From a bacterium ADurb.Bin243 (GTDB taxonomy: Bacteria; Muiribacteriota; UBA9980), in NCBI GenBank assembly GCA_002069765.1, contig MWBZ01000021.1, positions 1 through 53,390 of the forward strand: a stretch of DNA of 53,390 nt. Reading direction: 5' to 3'. A program made the position numbers and the translations under genes. This document shows positions 42,906 to 52,181 of the stretch, piece by piece (position 1 is the stretch's first letter; every line of letters begins with the position of its first letter). Below the pieces are notes generated by a model, which saw nothing but the letters and a program-made list of their open reading frames with translations, was not told the DNA's origin and did not search any database.

Positions 42906-44484
42906 TTATAATCCGGGAATATTTTTAAGATAAGAATAAAGAGTCCTTCGAGTAATGCCGAGATACTTTGCGGTTCTGGTTTTATTATATCCGTTTAAAG
43001 CCAGGGCTTTTTTTATTATGGAGTTTATATGGTCGTTTAATGGAAAAACGCCGGTTGCGGGCAAGCTGAAATCCAGAAGCCGGTTCGTTGAAAAATCCTT
43101 TATGAAACCGTCTTTTTTAAAATCGGTATTGCGATCTCCGGCCGCATGCACTGCGCCCGGATCTGATTTGATTAAAACGTCCAGATGCTCCGGCGTTAAA
43201 GCCGCCGCGTCATACATAAATACGGCCCTTTCTATTACGTTTTTTAATTGCCTGATATTGCCGGGCCAGCGGTAGTTAAGAAGAAGCTTTTCGGCGTCGT
43301 CGCTGATGAATTTGAATTTTTTACCTTTTTTTGCGGAAATGTCTTTTAAAAACAGCATTGCCAGCGGAATTATTTCGTCGCGCCGTTCGCGCAGAGAAGG
43401 TATATAAATTCTTCCGACGTTGAGCCTGTAATAAAGGTCCTGCCGGAATTTAGCTTCCAGCACGCGGTCTTCGAGCCGCATATTAGTGGCGCATATTATC
43501 CTTAGATTGGTTTTAATCTTTTTTAATCCGCCCACCCTGAAATATTCTTTTTCCTGGATTACTCTTAAAAGTTTCGCCTGCATTTCAAGGGGCATGTCGG
43601 CGATTTCGTCAAGAAAAATCGTGCCGTTGTTAGCGATATCGAGTTTACCCGGCTGGCCTTTATCGAGACCGCCGGTAAACGCGCCAGGAGCATATCCGAA
43701 AAGCTCGCTTTCGAAAAGGCTCGGCGAAATGCAGGCGCAGTTCAAATCTACGAATGGAAGTCCGCCGGCGTCCGTTTCACCGTAATGGATGAATTGCGCT
43801 ACCATTTCCTTGCCTGAACCGGTTTCGCCTTCGATAAGAACGGGTATGCTCCTGTCTTCGTGGAGCATTTTTGCGTAATTGAAAATTTTTTTCATTTCGC
43901 CGCAAAAAACGCCGATTTTATTCATGCCTATGCTGTATTTGAACACGGGCGCCTGTCCGGGTGAAGCTTTACGAGCGGTTTCGGGGGCCGCGTTCGAAAG
44001 TGAATCGGCTTCCTGCGAAGCTGCAGGAGTAACCTTATGCGTCCTGGCCGGCACAATGCCGGTATCGGCGGGAACGTTTTCTCTTTTAACCGACAGCAGC
44101 TCGTTTTTCTTTTTAAGGATTTTAAATTGTGAAATCCTTTCGATGGAGCTTACTACTTCTTCGACGTTGATAGGCTTCAGCAGATAGTCGTAAACTCCGA
44201 ATCTTAAAGCTTCTATGGCGCTTTGTGTTTCGCTGAAACCCGTGAAAAGTATTATATTTACGTCATTGCCGCCGGGAAGGGTCCTGATTTTTTTTTACCA
44301 TTTCGATTCCCGACATAAAAGGCATTTTAATATCGGAAAAGATAATGTCGTAATAGTTGGGCAGAAATTTTTTAAGTGCCGAAACGCCGTCCGGGCATTC
44401 GGTTACATCGTGCCCCAGCTCTTTTAAAAACTGCGATATGCTTTCGCGGCTGGCGTTGTCGTCGTCTACGATCAGGATGTTCAA
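42906..44484 (-). pseudogene. NtrC-family sigma54 response regulator, split by a frameshift in an A9 tract
   Basis: The first frame (TTG at 44484) gives a receiver domain with D51 in FSDIKMP and stops near 44263. The next frame carries on exactly where it breaks: IRTLPGG...VNIILFTGFSE...YDYLLKPIN, then the AAA+ domain with GETGSGKEM, ELFGYAPGAFTGG, GTIFLDEIADMP and LRERRDE, and a Fis-type helix-turn-helix ending GYNKTRTAKYLGITRRTLYSYLKN. The switch point is nine A (44296-44288, minus strand); eight would restore one 525-residue protein. Slippage, phase variation, a genuine mutation or a read error are all possible. GAFTGG replaces the usual GAFTGA sigma54 contact loop. It is the last gene of the AOR/kinase operon. 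Confidence 0.85.
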
Positions 44485-44489
44485 TTTTT

Positions 44490-46391
44490 TTATCTCGCTT
44501 TATTTTTTTCGCATGCCGGAGCATTCGATGGCACTGCAGGAAGTTCTACATGGAAAGTAGCCCCGCCCCTGTCGTTGTTGAAAACTTCTATTTTTCCGTT
44601 GTAGCCGTTGAGGATCGTGCTTACGATAGCGAGGCCGAGGCCCATGCCGCCTTCCATTGTTTTCGTGCTGAAAAACGGGTCGAATATCCTTTCTTTAAGC
44701 TCTTCCGCTACGCCGGTCGCGTTGTCTGAAACTTCAAAAATGACTTTATCGTTTTCCAGCCTGGTTTCGCAAATTATCTCTTTTTCCCTGCCGCCGACTT
44801 TTTCAAGCGCCTGCACGGAGTTCACGATGAGGTTTACCGCCACTTCCTCTATTATATTCACGTTGCCCGGCACGTCGTTTAAATTTGCGCCCAGCTTTTT
44901 TTTCAATTTTATACCCTTCATGTCAAGCTGGTGCTTGAGCATTTCGTGTGTTTTTTCTATGGCCGCATTGAGATCGCACTTTGTAGTGGCCTGGCCCTGC
45001 CTGTAGCCCGCGAAAGCTCTCATCTGCTTTATGATTTCATCGATTCTAACTATCTGGTCGGAAATTTTCTGGAGGTTTTCGAAAATTTTTGAAATTTCGA
45101 CGACCTTTCCTTTTTTGTTCAGGAAAAGAAGGCTGTCTGCGAGTATTTTAATTGAATTGAGAGGCTGGTTTATTTCGTGGATAATGCCGGCGGAAATAGT
45201 GCTCAAAAGAGTCATTTTCTGTATTCCCGCGGCCTGCTTTTGAAGCGCTTCCTGCCTTGCCCTCAATCTTACCTGCTCGGTTATGTCATGGAAAATTACT
45301 ACGTATTTGGATGGCATCGACACGCCGGCTTCTATGTGGTTTATTATCATAAGCACATGGCATTCCGGGTGTTCTCTGGTAGAAAGTATAAATTCGGCCT
45401 GCTTTTGCTCGCCCGCTTTGATATGGCTGATTATTTCATCGAAGGCGGCCTGCGCTCTTACGTCTGGCATTATAAGTTTGATCGACTGGCCGATTGTCTG
45501 CTGTTCGCTGTAGCCGCTGAGAGCGCAAAACGCCGGATTAGTGAATTGGACGATGCAGCCGGAGTCTATGACGCAAATGGCCTCTCTGATATTTTCGAAT
45601 ACCATTTCCGCCATTTTTATCGTGCTCTGCGTCTGTTTTTTTTCGGTTAGATCGTGGACGCTGATAAGCTTATTGCCTGAATCGAGACCGTTCAGCGTTA
45701 AGCCTATGGGGATTTGAGTCCGGTCTCTTTTTTTCCCCGCGGTCTCTTTTTTTATTTTAATGTTTTTATTTTCGCCGGCCGCTTCTGAATCGCGTTTAAT
45801 GGCTTCGTCGGTGAGCTCGGGGATTATTTCCGATATTTTGCGACCTATTATGTCGGCCGCCTTGAAGTTGAAAATATCTTCGGCAGAGGGGTTGAATGAA
45901 ATTATCTGGTTGCCCGCGTCGGTTATTATTATTCCGTCGTTTACAAGCTCTGTAATTGAACGCTCGTTCACCAGCTTTTCTTCGAGCATGGATTCCGCCG
46001 TTTTTAAACGCAGCATGCGTTTGACTCTCTGGCGCAGCACGCTGAACTGAAAAGGCTTCGTGATGAAATCCGACACCCCTGATTCGAAGGCCATATCGAC
46101 GACGCTGTCGTCGTCGAGCCCCGTTATCATTAAAACCGGCACGTTTTTTCCGGTGTCGAGGCGCCTTAACATGCGGCAGGTGCTCATTCCGTCTAATATA
46201 GGCATCATGGCGTCGATAAGGATCATGTCGGGAGCTTCGGATTTAAAAATTTCTATGGCGCTTTCGCCGTCGGAAGCCTCTATGACTTCGTAGCCTTCGC
46301 CTTCGAGCATTTGCGTGAGCAGAAATCTCACGCTGCTTTCGTCGTCCACTACGAGAACTTTAAATTTATCGTTTATTATATTGTCGTTCAT
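44490..46391 (-). CDS. Sensor histidine kinase, REC-PAS-PAS-HisKA-HATPase (NtrB-like)
   Basis: This 633-residue soluble protein starts with a receiver domain (D60 in ILIDAMMP). Two PAS domains follow (about 140-250 and 258-375). The kinase core has H405 in GIIHEINQPLNSI and the HATPase motifs NLIVNSVQAL and GMGLGLAIV. The HEINQPL type of H-box is that of NtrB/DctB-like kinases, which pair with sigma54 activators; the response regulator gene starts 5 bp downstream. The start codon overlaps the stop of the upstream hybrid kinase (ATGA). The N-terminal receiver would let the upstream kinase control this one. Confidence 0.95.
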   Translation of the reverse strand: MNDNIINDKFKVLVVDDESSVRFLLTQMLEGEGYEVIEASDGESAIEIFKSEAPDMILIDAMMPILDGMSTCRMLRRLDTGKNVPVLMITGLDDDSVVDMAFESGVSDFITKPFQFSVLRQRVKRMLRLKTAESMLEEKLVNERSITELVNDGIIITDAGNQIISFNPSAEDIFNFKAADIIGRKISEIIPELTDEAIKRDSEAAGENKNIKIKKETAGKKRDRTQIPIGLTLNGLDSGNKLISVHDLTEKKQTQSTIKMAEMVFENIREAICVIDSGCIVQFTNPAFCALSGYSEQQTIGQSIKLIMPDVRAQAAFDEIISHIKAGEQKQAEFILSTREHPECHVLMIINHIEAGVSMPSKYVVIFHDITEQVRLRARQEALQKQAAGIQKMTLLSTISAGIIHEINQPLNSIKILADSLLFLNKKGKVVEISKIFENLQKISDQIVRIDEIIKQMRAFAGYRQGQATTKCDLNAAIEKTHEMLKHQLDMKGIKLKKKLGANLNDVPGNVNIIEEVAVNLIVNSVQALEKVGGREKEIICETRLENDKVIFEVSDNATGVAEELKERIFDPFFSTKTMEGGMGLGLAIVSTILNGYNGKIEVFNNDRGGATFHVELPAVPSNAPACEKNKAR

Positions 46392-48439
46392 AGCATCTCC
46401 TTGCCGTCGATTAATAGCCTTAATTTTTCATTCAAAAATTTATAATTGGAATCTATTTCGGGGATAAACGCTTCGAGGTTTTCGATTTCGTTATTTTTGG
46501 CCTTAGCTTCGATGGCTTTAAATATTGCGGAAAGCTTCGTTCCGCCTACGTTAGCCGTGCTGGATTTTAAATTGTGCGCTATATGCCTTATCGACTCCGC
46601 GGCGCCTTCTTTTATGGAGGCCTTTAACGACTCTATCTTCGCGTCGGTTTCTTTCAGGTAAATGGTGAAAAGCTGGCAAATTATATCGGGTTTGCCCGGT
46701 AGCTGAAGTTTTTTCAACTCGGATATCAGTTTAGGGTCGAATACCGGGTCTTCGTTCTCTTTTTTTATGATTTCGCATTTTTCCTGCTGCAAAGGCTCTT
46801 CTTTATTCATCTTATTTTCGCTCCAATTTTTTGCGTTTTCGCCGGACGCTATTTTTATTAATTTGCCGTAAAGCGAATCGAAATCGATAGGTTTGGTAAA
46901 ATAATCGTCCATTCCGGCTCTTATGCATTTTTCACGGGTGCCGTAAACCGTGCCGGCCGTAAGAGCTATAATAGCGCAGCGCGGCTTTCCGGCCGATCTT
47001 TCATACTCGCGTATCAGTGCGGCCGCCGTTATGCCGTCCATTACCGGCATCTGGCAGTCCATAATGACGGCGGATATGCGCTGCCGCTTGCATATATTGA
47101 AACATTCTTCGCCGTTTATAGCCATTTCGATTTTTTTAACGCCTTTTTTTATTAAAAAAGAATGGATCAATTTCTGGTTGAAAGAATTATCTTCAGTAAT
47201 AAGAACCGAGAAATTTTCATCGAAAGCGAACGTCGTGTCAGCCTGCGAACTTTGAATTTTGGTGTCGGCTTCAGCCGGGGAAAGCATAACGCCGGGCGCA
47301 GTATTTTCGCAGCTTTTTTTTAGTTCGAGTATGAACCAGAATTTGGAACCTTTTTGGTGCCTGCTTTCAAAATATAAATTTCCGTTCATGAGCTCTATGA
47401 TCTTTTTTGATATTACAAGCCCGAGGCCGTGCCCTTCTTTTTTTAAAAGCCCGGTGTCTTCGATCTGGTAATACGGCATGAAGAGTTCCTTTTGTTTTTC
47501 AGCTTCTATTCCGATTCCGGTGTCGGCGATTTCAAACGATAGTTTTACCGAATCCGGCTTTGCAGACACGGTTTTAACCGTCAGAGAAACGCCGCCTTTG
47601 TCGGTGTATTTAATCGCGTTCGAGCAGAGGTTTATTAAAACCTGCCTTATTCTAAGGGAATCGCCCGTGAATTTTTCGGTTATATCCCTTGCTATCGAGC
47701 ATGTGAAATCGATGTTCTTTTCGCGAGCTTTTACAAGAAGCATTTCGTGCGCGGATTTTACGATTTCGTCGATAGTGAAAGAGTTCTGCGATATGGTGAG
47801 GTTGCCCGATTCCAGCTTGGAAACGTCCAGGATATCGTTGATGATTTTTAAAAGGTATTCGCACGATTTATTGATTATATCCACGTATTCTAGCTGCTCG
47901 GAAGTGAGGACTGTTTTGCGGATTAAATCGCTCATGCCGACGATGCTCGTCATAGGCGTTTTGATTTCATGGCTCATGACCGCCAGAAACCTGCTTTTGG
48001 CTTCTACGGCTTTTTCGGCGTCTTTTAACGCCGAGTTGAAATGCTTCTGGCGCGATATAGCATGCTTTATTTTTAATATCAGTTCTTCTGCGCCGATTTT
48101 TTCGGCGCAGACGCATAGCTGCGCCCCGAGGCCGTAAGCCGCGTCGGATTCCGCTTCGGAGGAGAAGTTTTCGCCGATAAGAATTATGGCGCTTTCGGGC
48201 TTGATTTTTTTGACCGTCTTTATTATATGCGAAGCGGTCAGCTTGAGCGAAGCCGGGTCGGCTATGACGGCGTCGAAATTTCTTACTGTAAGGTCTTTTT
48301 GGGCCGATTCCGCGTCCTGGGCTATGTATAAAGAATAAGCCTGAGGCGCGGGCGCTTTTAAAGCTTCGTCGAGTTTGACGGCCAGCTGGATATTGCGGGT
48401 TATAAGCAGTAACTGATAGTTAAAGGCATGGTTCGTCAT
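46388..48439 (-). CDS. Hybrid histidine kinase, pseudo-receiver-HisKA-HATPase-REC-Hpt
   Basis: This is a 683-residue soluble protein. The N-terminal about 130 residues have receiver-like spacing (NFDAVIADPASLKL) but lack the acidic pocket, so the domain is likely degenerate. HisKA has H157 in SHEIKTPMTS, and HATPase has NAIKYTDKGG and GHGLGLVIS. A receiver (about 435-555) has the phospho-acceptor in VIMDCQMPVMDG. Hpt has its histidine in IAHNLKSSTANVG. It probably passes phosphate to the receiver of the next kinase or to the NtrC-type regulator. It begins 5 bp after the ThiS/MoaD-like gene. Confidence 0.95.
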   Translation of the reverse strand: MTNHAFNYQLLLITRNIQLAVKLDEALKAPAPQAYSLYIAQDAESAQKDLTVRNFDAVIADPASLKLTASHIIKTVKKIKPESAIILIGENFSSEAESDAAYGLGAQLCVCAEKIGAEELILKIKHAISRQKHFNSALKDAEKAVEAKSRFLAVMSHEIKTPMTSIVGMSDLIRKTVLTSEQLEYVDIINKSCEYLLKIINDILDVSKLESGNLTISQNSFTIDEIVKSAHEMLLVKAREKNIDFTCSIARDITEKFTGDSLRIRQVLINLCSNAIKYTDKGGVSLTVKTVSAKPDSVKLSFEIADTGIGIEAEKQKELFMPYYQIEDTGLLKKEGHGLGLVISKKIIELMNGNLYFESRHQKGSKFWFILELKKSCENTAPGVMLSPAEADTKIQSSQADTTFAFDENFSVLITEDNSFNQKLIHSFLIKKGVKKIEMAINGEECFNICKRQRISAVIMDCQMPVMDGITAAALIREYERSAGKPRCAIIALTAGTVYGTREKCIRAGMDDYFTKPIDFDSLYGKLIKIASGENAKNWSENKMNKEEPLQQEKCEIIKKENEDPVFDPKLISELKKLQLPGKPDIICQLFTIYLKETDAKIESLKASIKEGAAESIRHIAHNLKSSTANVGGTKLSAIFKAIEAKAKNNEIENLEAFIPEIDSNYKFLNEKLRLLIDGKEML

Positions 48440-48444
48440 AAAAA

Positions 48445-48642
48445 TTAACCGCCGCTCATTAAATGTATTACGCTGACGTTAGCGCCGTCGGGCACCATGA
48501 ATTTTTCGTATTCGCTCTTGGCCACTATTTCGCCGTTTATTTTGACGATTATAAGCGGAAAAGAATATTTGCATATTTTAAGAAGCTCGCTTACGCTGAG
48601 GTTTTCGCGCCAGGCGAGCGGCTGTTCGTTCACCGATATCAA
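48445..48642 (-). CDS. ThiS/MoaD-like sulfur carrier protein
   Basis: This 65-residue beta-grasp protein has the family start ISVNEQPL, a central IIVKINGEIV, and ends VIHLMSGG, the C-terminal Gly-Gly that is adenylated and thiocarboxylated. By sequence alone it could be ThiS. However, it overlaps an E1-like gene by 4 bp and sits two genes after a tungsten/molybdopterin-type oxidoreductase, so a MoaD-like role in pterin dithiolene formation is more likely. No thiG, thiH or thiE is nearby. Confidence 0.88.
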   Translation of the reverse strand: MISVNEQPLAWRENLSVSELLKICKYSFPLIIVKINGEIVAKSEYEKFMVPDGANVSVIHLMSGG

Positions 48643-49256
48643 ACTTTAACGCCTCCCGTTAACAATATCTCTACCGCGCAGTTGGCCTGCATCGCGGCTA
48701 CCATGGCTACTCTGGGCGCGATAAGCCCGTTCGCTTCGCTGGCTTCGCTCTGCTGGTCGCCGCATATTATCAGCCGGCCATAGGCGCTCGTTTTAATAAG
48801 GCCGCAGCGGCCCGTTCCGGCAAGGCCCGAAGCGGCCACTATAAATTTTTGCGGATAAGCCTTGCACCAGGCCTCTATGAGCATGGCTTTCATTTCCGCC
48901 CTGTCGAACGCTTCGACGAGCAGGTCCGCTTCCGCAAATATCGCGGCGGTGTTCTTTAGAAGGTTTTCTTTCAGCGCGGCGACTTTAAGACGTCCGGTTT
49001 GTTCGTAGCAAAATTGCTGCCGGTTTAAATTTGAAAGCTCTATCCGGTCGAAATCGGCTATTATAAGGTTATAAACGCCGGCCCGCACCAGGGCGACCGC
49101 GACGTTGGAGCCGAGGCCGCCGGCTCCGGCTATGGCTACTGTTTTAGTTTTCAGCACGCCGGACGATCCGGGTGGATTGCGCTTGTAAAATTGCGTTTCG
49201 AACTCGGACCGTGATATGTTTTTTATGTCAAATATAGTGTTTTCAGCCATAATCAT
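48639..49256 (-). CDS. ThiF/MoeB-family adenylyltransferase (E1-like)
   Basis: This 205-residue protein has the ATP-binding GAGGLGSNVAVALVRAGVYNLIIADFDRIELSNLNRQQF, the signature of ThiF/MoeB/E1 enzymes, and VEAFDRAEMK. It activates the C-terminal glycine of the carrier encoded next by AMP transfer. The short length, without the CxxC zinc pairs of MoeB, resembles the small ThiF-like E1s that accompany AOR genes. Its ATG is preceded by weak ribosome sites; an ATG two codons downstream is also possible. Confidence 0.9.
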   Translation of the reverse strand: MIMAENTIFDIKNISRSEFETQFYKRNPPGSSGVLKTKTVAIAGAGGLGSNVAVALVRAGVYNLIIADFDRIELSNLNRQQFCYEQTGRLKVAALKENLLKNTAAIFAEADLLVEAFDRAEMKAMLIEAWCKAYPQKFIVAASGLAGTGRCGLIKTSAYGRLIICGDQQSEASEANGLIAPRVAMVAAMQANCAVEILLTGGVKV

Positions 49257-49350
49257 TGCGGTAAAAATGCCTCGGTTAAAGGCGCGCTATTTGCCGCCGG
49301 CCAGCCGCAGGTATTTATGCGGCAGGCCGGCGGGCGATAAAATTGCGCCG

Positions 49351-51516
49351 TTACATTTTGCTTTTTACTATTTTAACTACGTCTTCGAAATCTATCGAAA
49401 GGTCTTTAAGAGTTTCGAGCTTCGGGATTCCTTTTTCATTCCAGCCGCGGCGTTTGTAAACCGCGTCTACGAGCAGCTGGTACTGCTTTTCACGGTACTC
49501 GCGCATCTTTTTCACTTTTTCTTCGGTGGAAAGGCCCGCGGGATCGATGCCGGCTTTTTCTTTAAGCTGTTTATCGTAGCGGTCCTTGCGCGATTCGTAC
49601 TCTTCGCACGTTACCGGTCCGACGGAGCGGTACGGCGGAATGTCGTGTTCTCTGGTGCCGAAGCCCATTTTGAGGTTGAAAACCCTCTGGAAATTATAAA
49701 CCCTTTCGGACATTCTGATGAGCTCTTTTTTGTCGATTTTTTTGCCGGTGACGCCGTTAAAAAGGTCCACATAGTTCTGGACGTGTTCGGGAACTTTTGC
49801 CGGCTCGTCAGTTTTCGGGTTGTCTTCGGGTTCTACGTCGTTCCAGGGGAGCTTGCACAGGCCGTTCAAGCCGAACCACGTTCTGAAAAGCGGGAAGTAA
49901 TGCAGAGCTTCCGCTTTGTTTTCGAAAGTGGGGATGTGGTTGTTGACCATGTCCATGAATATGAGCCAGGCTTCGTCGTGCTGCGGCCCTTTGTTGGTGA
50001 GCGCATAGCCGCCCTGCTGCGCGAGCGATTCCTTTGAAACATACTGCGAATATTCGAGACCTTTGCATTCCATGCCGATGTCCTGTAAAAATTTAGGGTC
50101 TGCGTTGTAGTTTTTTACGAAATACTCTTTCATTCTGCGTACGCCCATACCGGCGATTTTGCCGAAGCCTTCGCCGCGGGCCATCTGGTGAAGAAGTTCC
50201 AGGGCGGCTTCGTGGTTGCCGAAGTTGAGCTTGAGCCCGCCTGTTTCTTTTTCGGTTATCACTTTGTTTTCGAAGCATTCCATGGCGAAAGCGGTGAGGG
50301 TTCCGAAAGAGATCGTATCCACGCCGTAGGTGTCGCAGTAAAAATTGAGCTCTACGACCGCGTCCGGTTCGAATATGCCGCAGCATGAGCCCACGCCGGC
50401 GACCGTTTCGTATTCGGGTCCGTCGACTATGACTTTATCGCCTTTATAGGGGCCGGTTTTTAATTCGAAACCGTCCACGGCTTTGGCGCAGGCCATCGTG
50501 CAGCCGAACCAGCAGCCGTCGGGTATCCCCTGCGTGAATTTCTGGCCCCATACCCATGAAGCCATCTGCCTGGCTTTTTCATGAGACCCGAATTTGAAAT
50601 TATTTACAGGCAGAAGGTCGTAGTCGCTCATGATTTCAACCAGATGCGCCGTGCCCTGCGTTCTCATGTGGCACTGCTTGTCGTCGTTGCGGCGGATCTC
50701 TTTATGGAGCTTGATGCCGGTTTTATTCAAAAGCGCCTGATCGGCGGGGTTATTAGAAGTGCCCGTTATGTTGGTCGTTCTTACGACGAGACCTTTGATT
50801 TTTTTGTCTCTGAATACGGTTCCTATGCCGCCCCGGCCTGCCTGTTTAAGGCGTGTGCCTTTGCGGCGCTTATCGTAGAAGGAAAAATTGAGATGGCCGA
50901 TAAGGGTATGGTCGGCGGCCTTGCCGGAGGCGACCGTGGCCACATGGAGCCTGTCGGCTTCGTCTTTTGCGTACAGCTCGGTAAGCTGTTCGCAGACTAT
51001 GTGGCTGTTGGTGTCTTCGAGAGGCGCTTCTTCGATAGTTATACGGCCGTTATCGCCGTCTATGAAAACGACGACGTCCTTGGGCGCTTTACCCTGGATT
51101 TCGACGGCGTCGAAGCCGGAAAATTTCATGTAGGGGCCGAAATATCCGCCGACGTTGCTGTCCATTGCGGAGCCCGTGATCGGCGAAAGGCTTACCACCA
51201 GAGATTTTCCGGCGCCCGGATATTGCGTGATCCCGCCTATGGGGCCGGGGGAAATTATAATTTCGTTTTCGGGGTCGTTCCATCTGGTTTTTTCGGTGAC
51301 CGCGTTCCACAGATACCAGAGGCCGAAGCCGCGCCCGCCTATGAAGATTTCTTTCATGCGTTCGGTCACCTGTTTTATTTTAATTTCGTTGGTCGAAAGG
51401 TTGACGTAAAGAGTTTCGCCGCTGTAGCCTTTATTGACGGGCTTTGGAACGTAAGTAAATTCTTTCAATATTTTATGAGCGCTTTTGATCTGCTCTATCG
51501 AATATTTATTTTCCAC
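49351..51516 (-). CDS. Aldehyde:ferredoxin oxidoreductase-family tungsten/molybdopterin enzyme
   Basis: The protein is about 721 residues, longer than the classic about 610. Family blocks are visible: IGGRGFGLWYLW, GPIGGITQYPGAGKSLVVSLSPITGSAMDSNVGGYFGPYMKFSGFDAVEIQGKA, GRGGIGTVFRDKKIKGLVV, the cluster cysteines in GCWFGCTMACAK, GPEYETVAGVGSCCGI, and LNGLCKLPW with the distal cysteine. A GTG at 51516 preceded by CTGGAGGG is the start; a TTG at 51543 is also in frame, but the ribosome site lies inside that extension. A multi-cluster ferredoxin gene lies upstream and cofactor genes downstream. It probably oxidises an aldehyde or reduces an acid; BamB-like benzoyl-CoA reductases belong to the same family, so the substrate is open. 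Confidence 0.93.
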   Translation of the reverse strand: MENKYSIEQIKSAHKILKEFTYVPKPVNKGYSGETLYVNLSTNEIKIKQVTERMKEIFIGGRGFGLWYLWNAVTEKTRWNDPENEIIISPGPIGGITQYPGAGKSLVVSLSPITGSAMDSNVGGYFGPYMKFSGFDAVEIQGKAPKDVVVFIDGDNGRITIEEAPLEDTNSHIVCEQLTELYAKDEADRLHVATVASGKAADHTLIGHLNFSFYDKRRKGTRLKQAGRGGIGTVFRDKKIKGLVVRTTNITGTSNNPADQALLNKTGIKLHKEIRRNDDKQCHMRTQGTAHLVEIMSDYDLLPVNNFKFGSHEKARQMASWVWGQKFTQGIPDGCWFGCTMACAKAVDGFELKTGPYKGDKVIVDGPEYETVAGVGSCCGIFEPDAVVELNFYCDTYGVDTISFGTLTAFAMECFENKVITEKETGGLKLNFGNHEAALELLHQMARGEGFGKIAGMGVRRMKEYFVKNYNADPKFLQDIGMECKGLEYSQYVSKESLAQQGGYALTNKGPQHDEAWLIFMDMVNNHIPTFENKAEALHYFPLFRTWFGLNGLCKLPWNDVEPEDNPKTDEPAKVPEHVQNYVDLFNGVTGKKIDKKELIRMSERVYNFQRVFNLKMGFGTREHDIPPYRSVGPVTCEEYESRKDRYDKQLKEKAGIDPAGLSTEEKVKKMREYREKQYQLLVDAVYKRRGWNEKGIPKLETLKDLSIDFEDVVKIVKSKM

Positions 51517-51591
51517 TTTTTCCCTCCAGGTTAATAATTTCAATGTTTAATAGATGGCCTGCGCGTTTTGCGCCCGCCGGATTGAAGTTTT

Positions 51592-51996
51592 TCAGGCGAT
51601 TTCGGTTTCGGTCAAAAAAATGGCCCCGGTCGGGCATTTTTTAACGCACTGGCCGCAGGAGATGCATTTGAACGGCAGCGTGTCTTCTTTATACTGGAAC
51701 ATGGCTTCTTCAGGGCAGAAGCCGACGCAGGAAAGGCATCCGACGCATTTTTTCTTGTCGATTACGACGATTCCGGTTTTGTTTCTGCTTATGGCTTCGG
51801 TCGGGCATATATTAATGCAAACGCCGCACTGGGTGCAAGTTACCATGAGTTTTTCTTTTTTCGCCTTATCGTCCGTGATTCTCAGGCGCGCGCGTTCGGT
51901 TTCCTGGACCTTGAAAAAAACGTTAGCGCATGTTTTTTCGCATTCATGGCAGGCCGAGCATAATTCGGCCTTTTTGCCGAGCATTTTCACCTTCAT
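51592..51996 (-). CDS. Polyferredoxin-type electron-transfer subunit (4Fe-4S)
   Basis: This 134-residue protein has three clear CxxCxxCxxxC clusters (CTQCGVCINICP, CVGCLSCVGFCP, CISCGQCVKKCP) and a first Cys group (LCSACHECEKTC), so up to four 4Fe-4S clusters. It starts the operon, 75 bp upstream of the AOR gene, as do the small FeS subunits of AorAB-type enzymes. AGGAG precedes the ATG at 51996. It should carry electrons between AOR and the cell's acceptor. Confidence 0.95.
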   Translation of the reverse strand: MKVKMLGKKAELCSACHECEKTCANVFFKVQETERARLRITDDKAKKEKLMVTCTQCGVCINICPTEAISRNKTGIVVIDKKKCVGCLSCVGFCPEEAMFQYKEDTLPFKCISCGQCVKKCPTGAIFLTETEIA

Positions 51997-52035
51997 ACAT
52001 GACTCCTTTTTTTATTTATCGTTCGCGCCTTTTTA

Positions 52036-52057
52036 ATCCGCGATTTAAGGCGGATTG
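52036..52057 (-). other. Small hairpin in the ferredoxin-AOR leader
   Basis: AATCCGC and GCGGATT pair around 8 nt within the about 95-nt leader between the predicted start and the ferredoxin ATG. It is too small for the known Moco/Tuco riboswitch, so no function is assigned. Confidence 0.35.
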
Positions 52058-52098
52058 TGCCTGCGCGTTCTTCGCGTTCTTTTTCTTTAATATTAAAA

Positions 52099-52127
52099 AT
52101 TATATAAGAAAATAAATTTATAGTCAA
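52099..52127 (-). promoter_or_regulatory. Sigma70 promoter of the AOR/phosphorelay operon
   Basis: On the minus strand TTGACT (52127-52122), a 17-bp spacer and TATAAT (52104-52099). It is the only good promoter before the ferredoxin gene, and no terminator is visible downstream until after the regulator gene at 42906. Confidence 0.85.
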
Positions 52128-52181
52128 GTAAAATAAGTTGTATTTAAAGGTTAAAAAAAATAAAATTTTGAAAAATAAAAC

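Noticed and set aside
42906-44054. A separate short sigma54 activator without receiver domain
   Set aside because: The open frame begins at an internal GTG with no ribosome site, and the receiver sequence continues upstream in the same frame up to the A9 tract, so it is part of one split gene.
48445-48642. Thiamine biosynthesis assignment (thiS)
   Set aside because: No other thiamine gene is in the neighbourhood, and the context is a tungsten/molybdopterin enzyme, so only a carrier-protein call is made.
51516-51543. Upstream TTG start for the AOR gene
   Set aside because: The ribosome site GGAGG lies inside that extension and fits the GTG at 51516.
52036-52057. Molybdenum/tungsten cofactor riboswitch upstream of the ferredoxin-AOR operon
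   Set aside because: Only a 7-bp hairpin is visible, far smaller than the Moco/Tuco RNA.
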